Under the pieces are notes generated by a model, which worked only from the letters and a program-made list of their open reading frames with translations, did no database searches and had not been told where the DNA came from. A stretch of 64,000 bases of DNA from the NCBI RefSeq assembly GCF_024679095.1, contig NC_066513.1:6212825-6276824 (forward strand), written 5' to 3'. The DNA is from Eriocheir sinensis (taxonomy: Eukaryota > Arthropoda > Malacostraca > Decapoda > Varunidae). The position numbers and the translations under genes are program-made. Shown here piece by piece: positions 9,321 to 20,799 of this stretch; the stretch's first letter is position 1; each line of letters opens with the position of its first letter.

Positions 9321-12300
9321 TCATAGAAGGAACGATATCTTCCTGGTGCGGAGTGGTGCAGATGGTGTTGTTTCGGCGACGGAGAGATGGGGCGCCTGGT
9401 CTGGGGCCAGTAGGTAAGCCGGCTTGACCCTGTCTACGGAGACCGCGTCCTGAGAACCCAGTCTGTCTATCGTGACAGTCTTTCTGGTCCGTCTCAGGAC
9501 GCGGTAGGGTCCTTGGTAGGGCTGCTGCAAGGGCCGCCGAACGGCATCCACGCGCACGAAGACGTGGGTGCAGGTGTCGAGGTCCTGGTTGACGAAGGTC
9601 TTCTTCGGGGAAGAGCGAGGCTGCACCGGCTGGAGGCTCCTCATGGCACCTTTGAGGCGGGCGGCGAAGTCCTGGACGCCGCAGGGGGCGGTGTCAGGTG
9701 TGGGCGCCAGAAGTTCGCCTGGGAGCCGGAGGTTGGTGCCGTACACTAGTTCAGCCGAGGAGTGGTGCAGGTCTTCCTTCAGGGAGGACCTGATGCCGAG
9801 GAGGACCAAGGGAAGAGCCAGGGACCAGTTGTCGCGTTGGGTGGATGCCATGAGGAGGATTTCAGCTGCCGATGGAAGCGCTCGACCATGCCGATAGCCT
9901 CCGGGTGGTAACTTGACGTTCTGTAGCGGAGGATGCCAAGGATGGTCATGACTTTGTTCCACACGTTAGCCTCGAACTGGCCGCCGCGGTCTGAGGTGAG
10001 GCTGAGAGGGACGCCGAACCTGGAGACCCAAGTAGCAATGAAGGCGTGGGCGACGGCGTCCGTAGTGATGTCAGCGATGGGGGCGGCCTCAGGCCAGCGT
10101 GTGAAACGATCCACGCAGGTGAGGATGTAGCGGTGGCCTGCGGAGGGCGGCAGGGGACCAACAAGGTCGATGTGGACATGGTCGAACCTCTCCGTGACGG
10201 GCGTGAAGGTGCCGGGTGGAGAGTGTGTGTGTCGCGTCACCTTGGAGGATTGGCAGTCAGTGCAGGTTTTGGTCCATAGTCTGACGTCTTTGTTAATTCC
10301 CTCCCAAATGAAGCGGGACGTCATCAAGCGCTGCGAGGCTCGAATGCCAGGATGAGAGAGGTCGTGAAGCTGACGGAAGGCCTGGTAGCGGTGTCGCTGT
10401 GGCAGGTAGGGACGGATGGTGGCCGTAGAGACGTCAGCGTAGAGAGTGACCTTGGTGCCTGGGAGTGTGATTTTCTTCACTTTAAGCGCCGGGTTGTTCA
10501 GAAGCCTCTCCAGCTCTGCGTCGCCGGACTGATCGGCGGCTATGGCGGCGTAATCAAGTGAAGAGGACGTCACAGCGGTAATGTTGCGGGAGAGGGCGTC
10601 AGCTGGAGCGTTGTCTGCACCTTTGATATACCGGATGTCAGTGGTGAACTGCGAGATGTAGTCCATGTGGCGGAGTTGACGTGGTGTATAAGAGTCTTTG
10701 TTCCTCAGGAAAGTTGTAGTGAGGGGCTTGTGGTCGGTGAACACGTGGAAACGCCGGCCTTCAATGAAGTAGCGGAAACGTTTGACAGCCTTGAAGATGG
10801 CGAGAAGTTCCCGGTCGTAAGCGCTGTACTTGGCTTCAGACTTGGAGAGCTTACGGGAGAAGAAGGCGATCGGCTTCCAGGCGTTGTCGACGAACTGTTG
10901 AAGGACAGCACCAGTCCCAGTGTCGGAGGCGTCTGTTGCAATCGAGATCTCCGCGTCATGGGCAGGGAAGGACAACATGACTGTGTCGCTGAGAGCCTTC
11001 TTAGCAGCGAGAAAGGCGGCGTCAGCGTTCGGAGTCCAGGCGAGAGTGACAGACTGGCCACGCTTGCAGGGCTTCACCATGGCGTAGAGGGGCTGGAGCA
11101 TGAGAGAGCAGTGTGGGACGAAGCGGTTGTAGAAGTTAACCATACCCAGGAATTCCTTGAGTTGGCGCTGGGTGGACGGCTTCGGGAACTGCTGGATGGC
11201 TTCAGTCCTTGAGTTGAGTGGAGCGATGCCCTCTGGAGTAACAGTGTGGCCAAGGAAGGTAAGGGAAGTAACACCGAACTCAGACTTGTCCACGTTGATC
11301 TGTACTCCGTAGTCTTGCAAGCGGGTGAGGACTTGGTGAAGGTGCTGTTTGTGAGAGGCTTCATCCGGGCTAGCGGATCGTCTATGTAGGCGAAGCAGAA
11401 GGGTAAGCCGCGGAGAACTTCGTCGATGAAGCGTTGAAAGGTCTGGGCCGCATTCATGAGTCCAAACGGCATCCTGACGTATTCAAAGAGACCGAAGGGC
11501 GTGATGACGGCAGTCTTCGGTATGTCGTCAGGATGGACTGGAATCTGGTGAAAGGCCTTGACGAGGTCCACACGTGAAAAGATGGTGGAACCAGCAAGTT
11601 GAGACGAGAATTCCTGGATGTTTGGCACCGGGTATCTGTCCATCTTAGTGCGCGAGTTAAGGGCTCGGTAGTCTCCACAGGGACGTATGTCGCCGTTCTT
11701 CTTGGGGACGACGTGGAGGGCTGATGACCAGTTGCTGCTACTGGGCCGTACAATACCTTGACGCAACAGGGACTCGAACTCGGCCTTGGCTTGACGGTAG
11801 CGTTCAGGAGCTAAGCGACGGGCCTTGGCGTGTACTGGAGGTCCTGTAGTCTCTATGTGATGCGTAACGTGGTGCTTGACGGGCAGGCTGGCTGAATAGG
11901 GCTGTGTCAGCGTGGGAAAGGACTTGAGCAGGGCGGCGAACTGGTGGTCCTTGTGAACGACGGCAAGTTGCGAGCTGTCACCTGGTGCTGGTTGAGCATT
12001 GGAGAAGATGGAAGTGAGCGGGTCAACCAACCTCCGTCCTTTGACGTCGACTAAGAGGTTGAAGTGCCTTAGGAAGTCAGCTCCGAGGATTGCCTGCGAG
12101 ACGTTCCCGACGTAGAAGGTCCATTCGAAGCAACGTCGTAGGTAAAGGTCCACTTGCATGGTGTGTCGCGAGTAGACAGGTATTTTGGTACCGTTGGCGG
12201 CGTACAGGTGCAAGAGTGGAGGTAGAGTTCGCTGACTGGCGGTTGCTGGGATTATACTGACATCAGCGCCGGTGTCAATCAGGAACTTTGTGTTGGAACG

Positions 12301-12354
12301 GCAATCATGAAGGTGGAGCAGCGCTGAGGGTTGATGACGAGCGCTATGCTGCAC
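9321..12354 (-). pseudogene. pol: Gypsy pol: protease, RT, RNase H, integrase (frameshifted)
   Basis: Minus-strand order. Protease: [14 protein letters not shown], with the catalytic DTG near 12270. [18 protein letters not shown] and the catalytic YIDD near 11380. RNase H: ATDASDTGTGAVLQQF, with DRELLAI and TDHKPL. Integrase: an HHCC zinc-binding segment (HDLSHPGIR to CTDCQSSK), then D in HIDLVGPLP, D in TSDRGGQFE and E in GMVERFHRQ, the DDE triad. A small deletion just after YIDD (about 11385) shifts the frame, and another single-base loss after RFHRQLK (about 9865) shifts the integrase C-terminus into the 9321-9962 frame. All catalytic residues are present, so decay is limited to indels. 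Confidence 0.93.
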
Positions 12355-13143
12355 TAGTGCTCGTCCTGGAGTTTGACGCCTTGTAAGTGCACGGGTGGTA
12401 CACCTCGTAGCTTTCTCGCCGAAGTTTTGTGGTACCAGCAGAGTCCTGGGCTTTTCGAACGGGAGCGGCGCCGACGTCGGTGAGGAGTGGGGAGCGAGCG
12501 GCGGCGATCGAGCCGCTCCTCAAGAGAGGTGACTTTCGTCGCGAGCAGGGAGACTTGCTTGACGAGTTCGTCAAATTGAGTGGTCCTTTCGGAACGACGG
12601 AAGACACTGAGGAAGTTACCGGTCCAGGTAGAGTTGCCATGAATTCGTCTGCTAACTTGGCAATGGCGTCGGGCTTCAGGTCGTCCTTAACGCTGAAGAG
12701 GCTGCGCTGGACAGCAGGGGCAGACGTTGGTAAAACAGCTGTTTGAACAAGTCTGGGTCGAAAGACTGGTACTTTTCGCCGAGCAGCTGCTTCATGCGGC
12801 GTAGGAGGTCCGTCGGTTTCTCATTACCCAACTCTTCTTTGGAGAGGCGTTCACGGAGGCAGGTGGCGACAGAAGACTGAAGGCGTTGGAGTAGGGCAGT
12901 CTTCAGGTCTTCATAGGCATGATCAGAGTTGTAGGCTGAGGCGATGACGTCAGAGACTTGTGGAAGGACGTCGGCGGGCAGGAGGCTAACAGCGTGAGTG
13001 TACTGAGTAAGGCTGTTAGTAATTTTGGCGGTCTTGAATCCGCACTCCAAAATCGAGAACCATATGGACGGGTCGTGTGAGCAGAAGGGCGGCGCTTTGA
13101 AGGACACCGCCGCCGCAGCGGAAGAGTTGTCGTCGTCAGACAT
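12355..13143 (-). pseudogene. gag: Gypsy gag (frameshifted)
   Basis: The start is chosen at the ATG on 13143-13141 (MSDDDNSS), since the sequence upstream is LTR leader. The capsid-like region APPFCSHDPSIWF, then ADVLPQVSDVI and LFKQLFYQRLP, is typical of gag of this lineage, which packages the element RNA. A single-base loss in a C-run near 12712 ends the first frame; the second frame continues with DDLKPDAIAKLADEF. Further indels near 12600 and 12440 surround a CWYH motif that resembles the CHCC knuckle of CsRn1-type gags, but its last cysteine is not conserved. gag runs straight into the protease region. Confidence 0.8.
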
Positions 13144-13787
13144 GGTGAAGTTGAACGGTGTTGGCAAGGGCGCTGGCGTACAACGGGCCAGGAGCCACGG
13201 CAGTCCGTGAGTAGAACGAACTGCGTGTAGTATAGGCACTGGCGCGTGCTAGGGACCTCAGTGGCCCGGGGAGTGAACCAGTGTCCAAGAAAGCACTGTA
13301 AAACAACACTGTACACTTAGTGGGAACACTGTGACACTAACTGTTGCTGGGGACTTGCTGCACTGAACTGTTGCTGGACACACTGCACTGTACACATAGA
13401 TCCACAAGTGTAGGATAATCCAAGAGGGCGGTGGTAGATCCAGGAGGCGGTGGTTAATCCAGGGGGCAGCTAGTAATCCCAGTGGGGTGTCACACTGTGT
13501 TTGCGTGTACACTGAGTCTGCGGTGTGTGGTGGCGTATACACTGTCTGTATGGCGTGTACAATGAGTCTGTGTGTGGCGTGTACACTGAGTGTGTGGCAC
13601 TGTGTGTCTCAGTAATATGTCGCACTGTGTTTGAGTGTTCACTGAGTCTGTGTAGTGTGTCACACGATGTGCGTGTCTCAGTCGCCGGACCAGCAGAAAA
13701 GCAGGGAGGAGGAAGGGTGGGGGTGGGTGGGTGAGCGCCGGGAGAAGCACCATGGGGCACAAAAGATGCCTGAAGGGCGCTGAAGAT

Positions 13788-14069
13788 GCCTGGAGGAGGC
13801 GCACAGAGGGAGCCTAGAAGAGGCGCACAGAGGGAACCTGGAAGGGGCGCACAGAGGGTGCCTGGAAGAGGCGCACAGAGGGTGCCTGGAAGAGGCGCAC
13901 AGAGGGTGCCTGGAAGAGGCGCACAGAGGGTGCCTGGAAGAGGCGCACAGAGGGTGCCTGGAAGAGGCGCACAGAGGGTGCCTGGAAGAGGCGCACAGAG
14001 GGTGCCTGGGGAAGGCACAGAGGGTGCCTGGGGAAGGCACAGAGGGTGCCTGGGGAAGGCACAGAAGGC
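13788..14069. repeat. 24-bp minisatellite in the Gypsy leader
   Basis: Nine tandem 24-bp units (GCCTGGAAGAGGCGCACAGA core), several identical, followed by three 22-bp units with GCCTGGGGAAGGCACAGA. It lies between the 5' LTR and gag. Because 24 is a multiple of three, long frames pass through it by chance; no protein is inferred. CTGAGTCTGTGTG-rich short repeats follow at 13500-13680. Confidence 0.95.
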
Positions 14070-14289
14070 GCCTAGGGGAGGGCGGGGGAAAACCCTGAAG
14101 GTGGCAACTACGCCTATGGCGTAATGTTTCTCCCGACCTGAGTGCTCAGCCCCACGAACCCCGAATGGAGGTGAGGATTTTTGCCCCAGGAGAGGGCGGA
14201 CGAATGGACAAGTTACCCTGCCCAGGTCCTCCACTCTAGGAGAGAGTGCCCTTAAAACGGCACCGGCTATAAGCCACCTTGAACCATAG

Positions 14290-14310
14290 CAACACTCCAG
14301 GGTCACCAAT
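14290..14310 (-). other. Gypsy primer-binding site
   Basis: Directly inside the 5' LTR (14311), the minus strand reads ATTGGTGACCCTGGAGTG. TGGTGACCC is complementary to a tRNA 3' end GGGTCACCA, as in arthropod tRNA-Trp, the primer reported for CsRn1-type elements. The downstream bases fit less well, so tRNA identity is inferred. Confidence 0.7.
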
Positions 14311-14731
14311 TGTTGGTGGTAGCGAGTGTTCTAAGTGCTAATCGGTTCACGGATAATGAAACTCAGTATCCGTTAGGGTTGCTTTATTGCACAAAAATAC
14401 AACAAGTCATTAAGACAAACACAACACAAAAAAAAAGGTGTTTGTGTGGGTATGCGTTTGTGTGAATGTTGTTTGTGTAGGTTAACATTTAAGTGTTGGT
14501 GTATGTGTATAACAATGTGTAACGGTGGACAACAAGAGAACGTGGACGGACAGTCAAAGGTAAACGAATACAAGGAAAGTTAACGATGAAGACGCGACAA
14601 GACAGACTGACAGACACAGTGACGATGGACATTACATGAAAACACTGAGAATCTTAGTCTCTCTTTGCAGCACCCCGTTTTCTTGTGTCACTGAGGGGAA
14701 GGAACACGCGATTCGAGCGGTGACTGCTACA
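14311..14731 (-). repeat. 5' LTR of the Gypsy element
   Basis: 421 bp, the near-identical partner of 8881-9300. On the minus strand this copy lies upstream of gag and would contain the promoter. It is followed on the + strand by GTCT (14732-14735), the right target duplication. Confidence 0.95.
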
Positions 14732-14735
14732 GTCT

Positions 14736-14897
14736 CTCAGTCGTTATTGTTTTGGCTCACAAAAGTGTAGGAAAGTGGTCATCAATTTTTTTTCATTAAC
14801 ATATATACAAAGAGAACAGATACATTTAAATTGTCTTTTTCTATTGATATGATAGAGATTTTAAAGTAGTCTAAGACACAAATCATGACACAAGATA
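14736..14897. other. No gene recognised
   Basis: Short AT-rich intronic segment between the Gypsy element and a piggyBac-like MITE. Confidence 0.5.
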
Positions 14898-15118
14898 TTA
14901 ACCCCTTCACTACGGCCGGGGGAAAACGGCACCCCGCCTCGTATCCGGGCTGGCCGCGCGCACCAAATTTCAAACGTCGCTTCTAATTATAACAAGTTTT
15001 CAGCCATAATCTCAACATAATCATCATGTATTGTATATAAAAACATGCAAATTTAAATGGTGCACATAAAGAAACAAATTATTTGATAATTTTGAGATGT
15101 AAGCATAAATATACAGAG
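14898..15118 (+). mobile_element. piggyBac-like MITE fragment (family P), copy 1
   Basis: Begins with TTAA (14898-14901) directly followed by CCCCTTCACTACGGCCGGG, as expected for a piggyBac-type terminus at its TTAA target. The body (CAAATTTCAAACGTCGCTTC to GATGTAAGCATAAATAT) is shared with 28998-29218 (inverted), 33021-33190 and 33191-33516. The other end is replaced by a CT/CA microsatellite. There is no coding capacity. Confidence 0.65.
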
Positions 15119-15135
15119 AAATTTGCTAAAGATTA

Positions 15136-15137
<2 letters not shown>

Positions 15138-15220
<83 letters not shown>
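15138..15220. repeat. (CT)n(CA)n compound microsatellite
   Basis: About 55 bp of CT followed by about 29 bp of CA. Confidence 0.97.
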
Positions 15221-15222
<2 letters not shown>

Positions 15223-15283
15223 AGATTAGATGGTTAGAAAGGAAGGGAAGGGTCGAGGAACAGGAAGCTCAAACTTGAAGAGG

Positions 15284-15286
<3 letters not shown>

Positions 15287-15348
<62 letters not shown>

Positions 15349-15365
15349 TACACACACACACACAC
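15287..15365. repeat. (CT)n(CA)n compound microsatellite, second copy
   Basis: The same CT-to-CA transition recurs 150 bp after the first, which suggests a local duplication of the compound tract. Confidence 0.97.
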
Positions 15366-15572
15366 GGCCTTTCAGCCTTTTACTCCGTAATATCTGTGTG
15401 TATTGCCGGTGAATCAGCGGGATATTTTCCATGATCTTACTTACGTCTGTGTCCTTCCCTTCCCTTCCCTTTCCTCCACTTTTCTCCACAAATGTATTTC
15501 TTTATCACAACTAATATAAGGAAATAAAATTCAGCAGACACACGTCATCTACGAATAACGCAAATTTCTCTG

Positions 15573-15743
15573 TACAGTACCCTCTCAAGTTTCGCGCTAT
15601 CCGAGTTTCGCGATCCACGAGTTTCGCGGTTAGTCCTAAATTCTTACCATCTCGACTTTCGCGCATTATCACCCCGAGTTTCGCGCTGCTTGAACACGTA
15701 CGGGTCACGTCTACTTATTATCGGCGTCACGCACGCTACCATT
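15573..15743 (+). mobile_element. Tigger/pogo-like left end (family T-a)
   Basis: TA (15573-15574) followed by CAGTACCCTCTCAAGTTTCG. The sequence contains repeated GAGTTTCGCG motifs. It matches, inverted, the right ends at 6201 and 28995 and the fragment at 29947-30045. It is truncated by the 3' end of the CR1-type LINE at 15744. Confidence 0.6.
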
Positions 15744-16052
15744 AAAGGAACACAAAGGAACACAAAGGAAGACCAAACAACAGCAGACCTGCTGGTCCTT
15801 ACGAGGCTGTTTGTGACAAGCTGCACTAACTATCTAATCAAAGGTGGAAGATGAAGGACAGCAAAGGCGAAGGCTCCTCCCCACCCCCCCATCCCTCCAG
15901 CCAAAGCTGGCAGGAAAGGAAAAAGAACCATGTAGCATGGAAAAACTGCATGGAATTTATGTAGGAAAGAGGAAATAACTACCATTACTGTTACCACTAA
16001 CCGGGCGATAAAAGCGGACAAGGACACCAGTATTCGAAAGAATTTAACGTTA

Positions 16053-18845
16053 TTACGACAATGAGTAATATCTTAGTTGCTGGTTGGATTCAAAATACTT
16101 GTCTAATCTATTCTTGAAGGCCGTAACTGTTGTACTATCAACGACATCACAGGGTAGAGAGTTCCAAACATTAACAACTCGATTGAAGAAGAAGTGTTTA
16201 GCTTCGTGCGACGAGAATCTTTTACCACTTATCTTCAAATTGTGATTTCTTCTTGTTCTATTTGATCGATCAATTGTAAAGTAATCTTTCGCATTAATAT
16301 CACTGAATCCTTTAAACATTTTAAACACTTCTATTAGATGGCCTCGCATTCTTCGTTTTGATAGGCTGAATAAATTTACTTCTTTAAGCCGTTGTTCATA
16401 TGATAAATTTCTCAACCTAGGATTCATCTTTGTTACTCTTCGTTGAACCCGTTCCAACTTTTCTATGTCTTTTCTGTAATAGGGAGACCAAAACTGTACA
16501 CAGTACTCTAGACGGGGTCGAACCAACGAATTATACAGTTTTAATATTACATTTTCCGATTTATTATTAAAGACTCATCCGATGAAGCCAACCAATTTGT
16601 TTGCAGTTTTAACTACCTCTGAACAATGCTGACTGGGCTTTAAATTGCTTGATATAGTGATTCCAAGATCCTTTTCTTTACTTACTGCAGAAAGTTGTTG
16701 GCCATTCATTACGTACCGAACGCGATTGTTATTTTTTCCGATGTGTAACACTTTACATTTGTCAACGTTAAATTTCATTTGCCATTGATTGGCCCAACGT
16801 GCAAGTCGATGTAGATCTGATTGTAAAGCTTCTTCGTCGAGTGTCGCAGTTACTTTACTAGCAATTTTTGTGTCATCAGCAAATTTTGATACTTTGCAAG
16901 TGAGCCCATCATCGATATCATTAACATAAATTTAGAAGAGCATGGGGCCAAACACTGATCCTTGAGGTACGCCGCTTCTGACATCGAGCCAGTTAGATGT
17001 AACACCGTTTAGAACTACTCTTTGTTTCCGCTCAGAGAGCCAGTCCGCAAGCCAATTGTGAATGTTACCCGAGATACCGTGCGCCAATAGTTTGCTGAGC
17101 AATCGCTGGTGGGAGACCTTATCAAATGCCTTTTGAAAATCCAGATATATGATATCTACTGATCTGCTTTCATCAAACACCTCAAAAATATAATGAAAAA
17201 AATCAAGTAAGTTAGTCAAACACGAACGTTTACTACGGAAGCCATGTTGCGAATTATTTATTATATTATTTTCTTCGAAGAATTTCACCATATTATCCCG
17301 AATGATGGTCTCCACTAAACAAACGATCGATGTCAGGCTAATTGGTCGATAGTTTCCTGGATGAGACTTGTCCCCCTTTTTGAAAATTGGAGTGACATTT
17401 GCAAGTTTCCAATCCGACGGAACTTTTCCAGCTGTTAAAGATTTATTGAATATGATGGAGAGCGGTTTACAAATTTGATGTTTGATTTCTTTTAAGACCC
17501 TAGGGGTAATTCTGTCTGGACCAGGAGCTTTGCTTACTTTAATCTTTTCAATTGTGCGTAAAATGTCACTTTCTACGATGAGCACGCCACTTAACATCTT
17601 TTCGGTCCTTCTAACCTCCGGCGGTTGAGGTGATAAACAATCTTCGTCGGTAAATACGGATGCGAAAAAGTTATTTAGGATTGTAGCCATTTCATTTTCA
17701 TCGTTCGTGTGGTTACCATTTTCATTAGCAAGCGGTCCGATACCACAAGTGAGTGACTTTTTATTATTTACATAGCTAAAAAATTCTTTAGGATTAGATT
17801 TACTTGTTTCCGCTATATATTCTTCAAGATTTTTCTTGCTTCGTTTTATTAATTTCTTGGTTTCGCGGCGAATTCTGTCCAACTCTAGTTTGTCAGCCTC
17901 ACTCTGAGATGATATGTATCTACTGTATACGCATTTTTTAAGAGATAGGCTGTTTTGAATTTCGTTATTCCACCATTTGGATTTTTTCTTAAAAGCTAAA
18001 CGTCTGTTACGATAGGGTACGCATATGCTTTTAGCATTGTTCAATATTGTGGTGAAGGCCCCCCAAGATTTATCAATATCTGTTTCCGCCGAGATTTCAG
18101 TCCAGTCAGAATTATTTAGAATTGATCGGAGTCTTACGAAATTCGCTCTCTGATAATCAGGCACCTTTTCTTTACTAGGAGTTACTTTACTTTCTTTCAT
18201 ATTGATGCTGAATGTGATTGTTCGGTGATCGCTAGAACTAAAAACTGGACCAACATTTACTTCGTTAACTAGATCAGCTGTCGTTGAAAAGATAAGGTCA
18301 AGTATATTATTTTCCCGAGTCGGTTCTTGAACGTGTTGATGTAAATCACTTTCTAGTAAATTTGTGTACAGGTCGAGCCCTGTATGACAGTTCAACGGTT
18401 CACCCCATCTTTTCACTGGCAAGTTAAAGTCCCCAACAATTACTGCCTCGCAAATGCTACTTGTTTCTAATAATAATTCACTTAATGCGTGGTCGATATC
18501 AAGAGTCTGCCTTGGCGGTCTGTAGATAAGTCCAATTACTATTTTACGAGATTTATTTTTAATTTCAATGAAGACCGTGTCTACATTGGTTATAATATCT
18601 GTTTTCACGGATACTGGATGGAGAGAGTTGTGGATATAAAAGATAACGCCTCCACCCTGTCTGTTCTCTCTTTCATGACTAAAGATGGTATAACCCGGTA
18701 ATCTATATTCCGCAATGAAATCTATTTGAAGTGTCTATCCAAGATTCTGTGACTCCGATGATGTGATAATGATTTGTAGCTGCGAGGACTTCTAAGTCTT
18801 CAAATTTGTCACGTAGGCTACGAGCGTTTACATAGCAGGCTTTAA
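16053..18845 (-). pseudogene. CR1-type ORF2 (endonuclease and RT) of copy A, nearly intact
   Basis: Starts in frame with ACYVNARSLRDKFEDLE (endonuclease N-terminus), then VTESWID, the VGDFNLP metal site near 18425 and the SSDHRTI motif near 18225. RT follows: ANVTPIFKKGDKSHPGNYRP, IIYLDFQKAFDKVSHQ, GVPQGS and FADDTK. The thumb ends in NQQLRYYSLS-stop at 16053. Breaks: a 2-base loss near 18735, a TTA-to-TAA stop at about 16934 in the LF-IYVND palm strand, and a CGA-to-TGA stop near 16573 (CpG decay). Copy B lacks these stops but has others, so the ancestor was intact. Confidence 0.93.
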
Positions 18846-18884
18846 TGTGATTCGAGTCGGGGGTTTTGCGGGTTGGGTGCTCCC

Positions 18885-19875
18885 TTACGGTGGAGCTGCT
18901 GGTGTTCTCGCCTCCGCGTTTTTTGGCTTTCGAAGAGCCACTTGGTCACAGAGCAGCCTCCCGAAACGGGCTGCTCCAACAGGGTTTAAGTGGATGCCAT
19001 CAGGAAGGAACAAGTCTGAATCGTAGTAAAAACTGTTCCACAAGTTAGCGAACTGGACGTTTTCCTGTGAGCAAAGGGACTGAAGTCTGTTGTTTGTGTT
19101 GAAGGCCTTACTGTAAAAGCTAGATTCGGCACCGACCCTCGGGAGGATTCCTGAGATTATGATGTTACTGGCATCCGTTTTACGTTTATACTGCTTGATC
19201 ATGCGGCGGTATTTCTCAAGCAGTTCCTCAGAACGGGTTGTCTTTACGTCATTCGTCCCCGCGTGAATGACAAAGAAGGTGTTTTGGTCGGCATTTCTCG
19301 TGACATCATCGCATGCTGCGGTGATGTCATCCAGACTGGCACCTGGATAGCAGTATCGTTTTCTGCGGCCGTTTGATGAACGACCACAGAACTCAACCAG
19401 CTGGCCACGCACCATGGAGTCCCCAACTAGGCGAGTCTCGAACTCATCCTCCATGGTGTCTGCCAGCACCTGGAACCTATTGAAGGTAGTGGGGGTCAGT
19501 AAATCCTTGGTTGCCTGCTTCGGTTTGGCTCCATTCCTTACAGGTTGGAACCCGACATCCTGTGATGCAGGAAGAGAAGCGTTAAGTGGGGCAGGCTGGA
19601 AGTTGTCCTGTGGGGCAGGCTGGGAGTTAGCCTGTGAAGCAGGCTGGGGGTTAGCCTGTGAGGCAGACTGGGGGTCAGCCCGTGAGGCAGGCTGGCGGTT
19701 GTCCTGTGAGGCAGTCTGGGGGTTAGCCTGTGAGGCAGGCTGGGGGTTAGCCTGTGGGGCAGGCTGGGGGGGTAGCCTGTGAGGCAGGCTGGGGGTTAGC
19801 CTGTGAGGCAGGCTGGGGGTTAGCCTGTGAGGCAGGCTGGGAGTCAACCTGTGAGGAAGGTAACACGTCCTCCGG
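18885..19875 (-). pseudogene. CR1-type ORF1 C-terminal half: 8-residue repeats and SGNH/GDSL esterase (copy A)
   Basis: The first third is a tandem array of QPASQANP-like octapeptides (19580-19875), frameshifted at its 5' end. The rest is an SGNH hydrolase: block I VGDSMVRGQL (near 19415), HAGTND (near 19255) and DGIHLNPVGAARF (near 18990), giving the Ser, Asn and Asp-His catalytic positions. Esterase domains in ORF1 are known from CR1-type LINEs and are thought to act on lipids or protein esters; their exact role in retrotransposition is unresolved. The frame ends at 18885, overlapping the start region of ORF2. It is not a host esterase. Confidence 0.9.
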
Positions 19876-20799
19876 TATGCGGGTGAATTGTTTTCACCTC
19901 AGGGAACTAGACGTCCCTGCCCTGCATAGTCTCAGGTCACCCTTGGACAAGGTGTAATACCTGATCTGTCTCCCGTGCCAGGGTCACGGTGAAGCCTCTG
20001 GGCAGCAGCAGTGGTGGATTGGACTGCAGGCAGAGGATCTCTTTATGAGACAATGGCTGGAGTTCCAAGGTCCTAGTCAGCTGGACCGTGCCTAATTATT
20101 TAGGCCTGCGGTGTAGAGGAGTGTGGCGACCTCTACACTAAAAAGCCTCTCTGGGAACCAGTTGTCGGTGTGAGCTCCCCGTCCCTCCCCTCTATCGACG
20201 GTACTCCCATCCCTAGTCTGCATAACAGCTGGTTCTTGTTTTCTCCTGAAAGAGATGTCTTCCGTGGGCCATTTGAGGTTGTACCTCCAGGCTTCTAGGT
20301 GGAGTTTCTGAGGGTTATTCTTATACTCAAGGAATATTTCAGTCTTTTGGTCTCTCAGGAAGGGCGTCTGATACTCTCTAGAGTTGGTGGAGAACACCTG
20401 GTGACAGGTGCCACTGGCCAGGCCTCGAAAGGGTCGCAGAGTTGGGTTAGACGTTTCGGAAAGTGGGAACGAATTGCTGGTTCCTCTCCTCCCTTGCCAG
20501 CTCTGCTCTGTGTGACTACGCCGGCCCCGTGCTATGGGACAAAACTTCGAGGACAATAGCTGAAAAGCACCGGGTTGTGAAAGTCTCTCTCGTGACCGAG
20601 GCTCAGGACAAGCGATTGGTCTTTGAGGCGTTTTCAAGACCCTGTGGGAGCGAACTCCCAGTGTTGGAGGCATCTAACACAGCAGTATCTATTTTCCATG
20701 CACAATTTTTATACAATTCAATTTATGGTCACAATTTAAGTTATTTCGAAAGCGCTTTTAATATTTGTCCAAACTGTTAACTCGCTTAAATTTCTAACA

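Larger units (their letters stand above)
8881..14731 (-). mobile_element. Ty3/Gypsy LTR retrotransposon, CsRn1/Kabuki-like, near full length
   Basis: A 5851-bp element in antisense to the zinc-finger exons. Order on the minus strand: 5' LTR, PBS, long leader with minisatellite, gag, protease, RT, RNase H, integrase, polypurine tract, 3' LTR. The LTRs are 420 and 421 bp, start TG, end CA and differ at two positions (one substitution, one A-run length), so integration is recent. The PBS starting TGGTGACCC, the CWYH-type gag motif and the 4-bp TSD fit the CsRn1/Kabuki lineage; this placement is from memory of that group. gag and pol carry several single-base frameshifts, so this copy is not autonomous as written. 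Confidence 0.92.
15744..19875 (-). mobile_element. CR1-type LINE copy A (3' portion; 5' portion is copy C)
   Basis: Minus-strand element with a 3' tail of repeated TTCCTTTGTG units (15744-15775), a short 3' UTR, an ORF2 (endonuclease-RT) and the esterase end of ORF1. Its 5' side stops at 19875 in the middle of ORF1, exactly where copy B (opposite strand) begins. The missing upstream part is found at 25741-26904 in the same orientation, so A and C are one LINE split by B. CR1 elements characteristically end in short microsatellite-like repeats rather than poly(A). Confidence 0.9.

Noticed and set aside
13470..14309. 279-codon proline/cysteine-rich protein in the Gypsy leader
   Set aside because: Open because of the 24-bp minisatellite; overlaps the PBS region and has no known domain.
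18885..19600. Host GDSL/SGNH esterase gene
   Set aside because: The domain recurs in copy B and copy D, always upstream of endonuclease-RT, as in CR1-type ORF1.
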